Of a stretch of 12,576 bases of DNA, positions 10,994-12,576 are shown in pieces (positions within the stretch are counted from its first letter, which is position 1; every line of letters starts with the position of its first letter). Below the pieces are notes generated by a model. It was not told the origin of the DNA. It did no database searches and was given only the letters and a program-made list of their open reading frames with translations. The stretch covers positions 1 to 12,576 of the forward strand of contig CANMXH010000055.1 of assembly GCA_947501315.1 (NCBI GenBank), in the 5' to 3' direction. This DNA is from Caulobacteraceae bacterium. Its GTDB lineage: Bacteria > Pseudomonadota > Alphaproteobacteria > Caulobacterales > Caulobacteraceae. A program made the translations under genes and the position numbers.

Positions 10994-12576
10994 TCTTCCA
11001 TTCCTTCCGGAGCCCGGTGCTTGACTGCCCTGGCCGCGAACGTCGGCAGCACAAGCAGCGTCAGGATGGTCGCCGTCAACAGGCCCCCGATCACGACGGT
11101 AGCCAGGGGTTTCTGCACCTCCGCCCCCGCGCCGTGGGCCAGCGCCATCGGGATGAAGCCGACGATGGCGACCAGGGCGGTGGTCAGCACAGCCCGCAGG
11201 CGGCTGGAAGCGCCTTCGATGGCGGCGTCGTGGGGCGTCAGACCCGCCGTCAGCCGTTCCCGAATCGCCTGCATCAGCACGAGACCGTTCAGGGTCGCCA
11301 CGCCGGAGACGGCGATGAAGCCGACCGCCGCAGAGACCGAGAACGGCATTCCGCGCAGCAGCAGCGCCAGCGCACCGCCGACCAGGGCCAGGGGCACGCA
11401 GGCGAAGACCAGACCGGCCTCCGCGAACGAGCCCAGCGCCAGGAACAGCAGCACGCCGATCAGGACGAAGACGACCGGGATGACGAGGCCGAAGCGTTGT
11501 TCCGCCCGTTTCAGGTTCTCGAACTGGCCGCCCCAGTCCAGATAGACGCCGGCGGGCAGTTCGATCTCCGCGACCTGGCTTTGGGCGTCTGTGACGAAGC
11601 CACCCAGATCGCGGCCGCGCACATTGGCCTGGACCACCATGCGGCGGCTGCCGTTTTCGCGGCTGATCTGGTTCGGACCTTCGCCGGTCTGGATGCGCGC
11701 CACCGACGACAGCGGCACGATGACGCCGGTGTCCGACACGATAGGCAGGGCGGCCAGCGCCGCCGGATCATTGCGGGCGTCGTCGGGCAGGCGGACGACG
11801 ACGTCGAAGCGTCGGTCGCCCTCGAAGATGCGTCCGGCCTCGGCGCCGCCGATCCCGGCCGACACCGCTTCACTGACGTCGGCGGCGGACAGACCGTAAC
11901 TGGCGGCGGCGGTGCGATCGACGCTGACGGTCAGGGTGGGCAGGCCGGAAGCCTGTTCCACCCGCACGTCCGCAGAGCCGGTCGTCTCGCGTAGAGAGGC
12001 CGCCACCTGATCGGCGACGCGCTGGAGCGTATCGAAATCGTCGCCGTAGACCATGACGGCGAGATCGGTGCGGACGCCCGAGATCAGTTCGTTGAACCGC
12101 AGTTCGATCGGCTGGCTGAACTCGAAATTGTTGCCAATCTGCTGACCCGCGACCTCCTCCAGTCGTTCGATCAGTTCCTCTTTCTCAAGGCCCGGTTCGG
12201 GCCAGTCTTTGCGGTCCTTCAGCACGATGACGCTGTCGGAGATGTTCGGCGGCATCGGGTCCACGGCCGCCTCGGCCGTGCCGGTGCGAGAGAACATAGT
12301 CTCGACCTCGGGCTGGGCCTTGATGGCGCGCTCCAGAGCCATCTGCATGGCCAGGGACTGCTCCAGCGAGGCCGAGGGCACGCGCAGCGCCTGCATGGCG
12401 ATGTCGCCTTCATCGAGCGTCGGGATAAAATCGCGACCCAGGGACATGAAGGAGACCGCGCCGATTGCCAGCGTGGCGACTGCCGAGATCAGAACGACCT
12501 TGGGCCGCGCGACCGCCGCCTTTATCGCCGGCTGAACGAACCGACGGGCGAATCGCAGAATCCAGGTTTCGTGTTC
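10990..12576 (-). CDS. czcA: CzcA-type heavy-metal RND efflux pump, C-terminal half (5' end outside window)
   Basis: 528 residues are visible and the frame is open to the window edge, so the N-terminal half lies beyond 12576. Family signatures: LGRDFIPTLDEGD near the visible start, RTGTAEAAVDPMPPNISD and DRKDWPEP in the periplasmic domain, GSRRMVVQANVRGRD, PAGVYLDWGGQFENL, and the membrane block AVGFIAVSGVATLNGLVLM followed by TTALVAIVGFIPMALAHGAGAEVQKPLA. The pump exports heavy-metal cations across the envelope with a CzcB-like adaptor and a CzcC-like outer-membrane channel, which are not in the window. The substrate-discriminating DxxDE motif of helix 4 is outside the window, so Czc versus Cnr/Ncc specificity cannot be read. 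Confidence 0.95.
   Translation of the reverse strand, partial: EHETWILRFARRFVQPAIKAAVARPKVVLISAVATLAIGAVSFMSLGRDFIPTLDEGDIAMQALRVPSASLEQSLAMQMALERAIKAQPEVETMFSRTGTAEAAVDPMPPNISDSVIVLKDRKDWPEPGLEKEELIERLEEVAGQQIGNNFEFSQPIELRFNELISGVRTDLAVMVYGDDFDTLQRVADQVAASLRETTGSADVRVEQASGLPTLTVSVDRTAAASYGLSAADVSEAVSAGIGGAEAGRIFEGDRRFDVVVRLPDDARNDPAALAALPIVSDTGVIVPLSSVARIQTGEGPNQISRENGSRRMVVQANVRGRDLGGFVTDAQSQVAEIELPAGVYLDWGGQFENLKRAEQRFGLVIPVVFVLIGVLLFLALGSFAEAGLVFACVPLALVGGALALLLRGMPFSVSAAVGFIAVSGVATLNGLVLMQAIRERLTAGLTPHDAAIEGASSRLRAVLTTALVAIVGFIPMALAHGAGAEVQKPLATVVIGGLLTATILTLLVLPTFAARAVKHRAPEGMED

Overview
This window reads as a metal-resistance island from a high-GC alphaproteobacterium. Gene content and style (CopA/CopB/DUF411 cluster, CnrYXH-like ECF module, Grx-MauE fusion, a local cluster of GANTC sites) suggest Caulobacterales such as Brevundimonas, or a relative. 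The taxon is inferred from this alone. Nearly all the sequence is coding, and no gene-free stretch exceeds 300 bases.

Layout, left to right. (1) 1-268: a minus-strand tRNA-Ala(CGC) with encoded CCA, its own sigma70 promoter and a 3' hairpin. (2) 269-292: one arm of a 24-bp inverted repeat whose exact reverse complement lies at 10282-10305. Both GGCACTG tips point outward, so the 10 kb between them looks like the body of a transposon-like or composite element with no recognisable transposase. (3) 382-589: a 57-aa unknown protein with a leader hairpin and a terminator. (4) 766-2012: a glutaredoxin-MauE membrane protein divergent from a MerR-family regulator, sharing a mer-type promoter/operator. 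(5) 2016-7139, minus strand: a tightly packed cluster reading cnrY-like, cnrX-like, cnrH-like sigma factor, copA, copB, a Cys-rich CopC-like protein, DUF411. (6) 7262-7741: a divergent periplasmic NTF2/SnoaL-like protein. (7) 7745-9005, minus strand: copC-copD. (8) 9124-9778: two unknown small genes. (9) 9779-10037: an intergenic region with six GANTC sites. (10) 10038-10220: a 60-aa unknown protein resembling the one at 382-555. (11) 10282-10305: the right repeat arm. (12) 10400-12576: a short CDF transporter and the C-terminal half of a CzcA-type RND pump, which runs off the window.

How the parts may work together: periplasmic copper would be oxidised by CopA, bound or sequestered by the Met/His-rich CopA and CopB segments and by the CopC, CopC-like and DUF411 proteins, and moved across the inner membrane by CopD. 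The CnrX-like sensor keeps every metal ligand known from CnrX. It should signal through the CnrY-like anti-sigma to release the CnrH-like sigma. A motif shared upstream of copA and of the NTF2-like gene is a candidate target of that sigma. The CDF and CzcA proteins would add divalent-cation export.

The least explained signals are the outward-facing 10-kb inverted repeat, the two related small ORFs just inside its arms, the G3/G70 mismatch in the tRNA-Ala acceptor stem, and the GANTC cluster.
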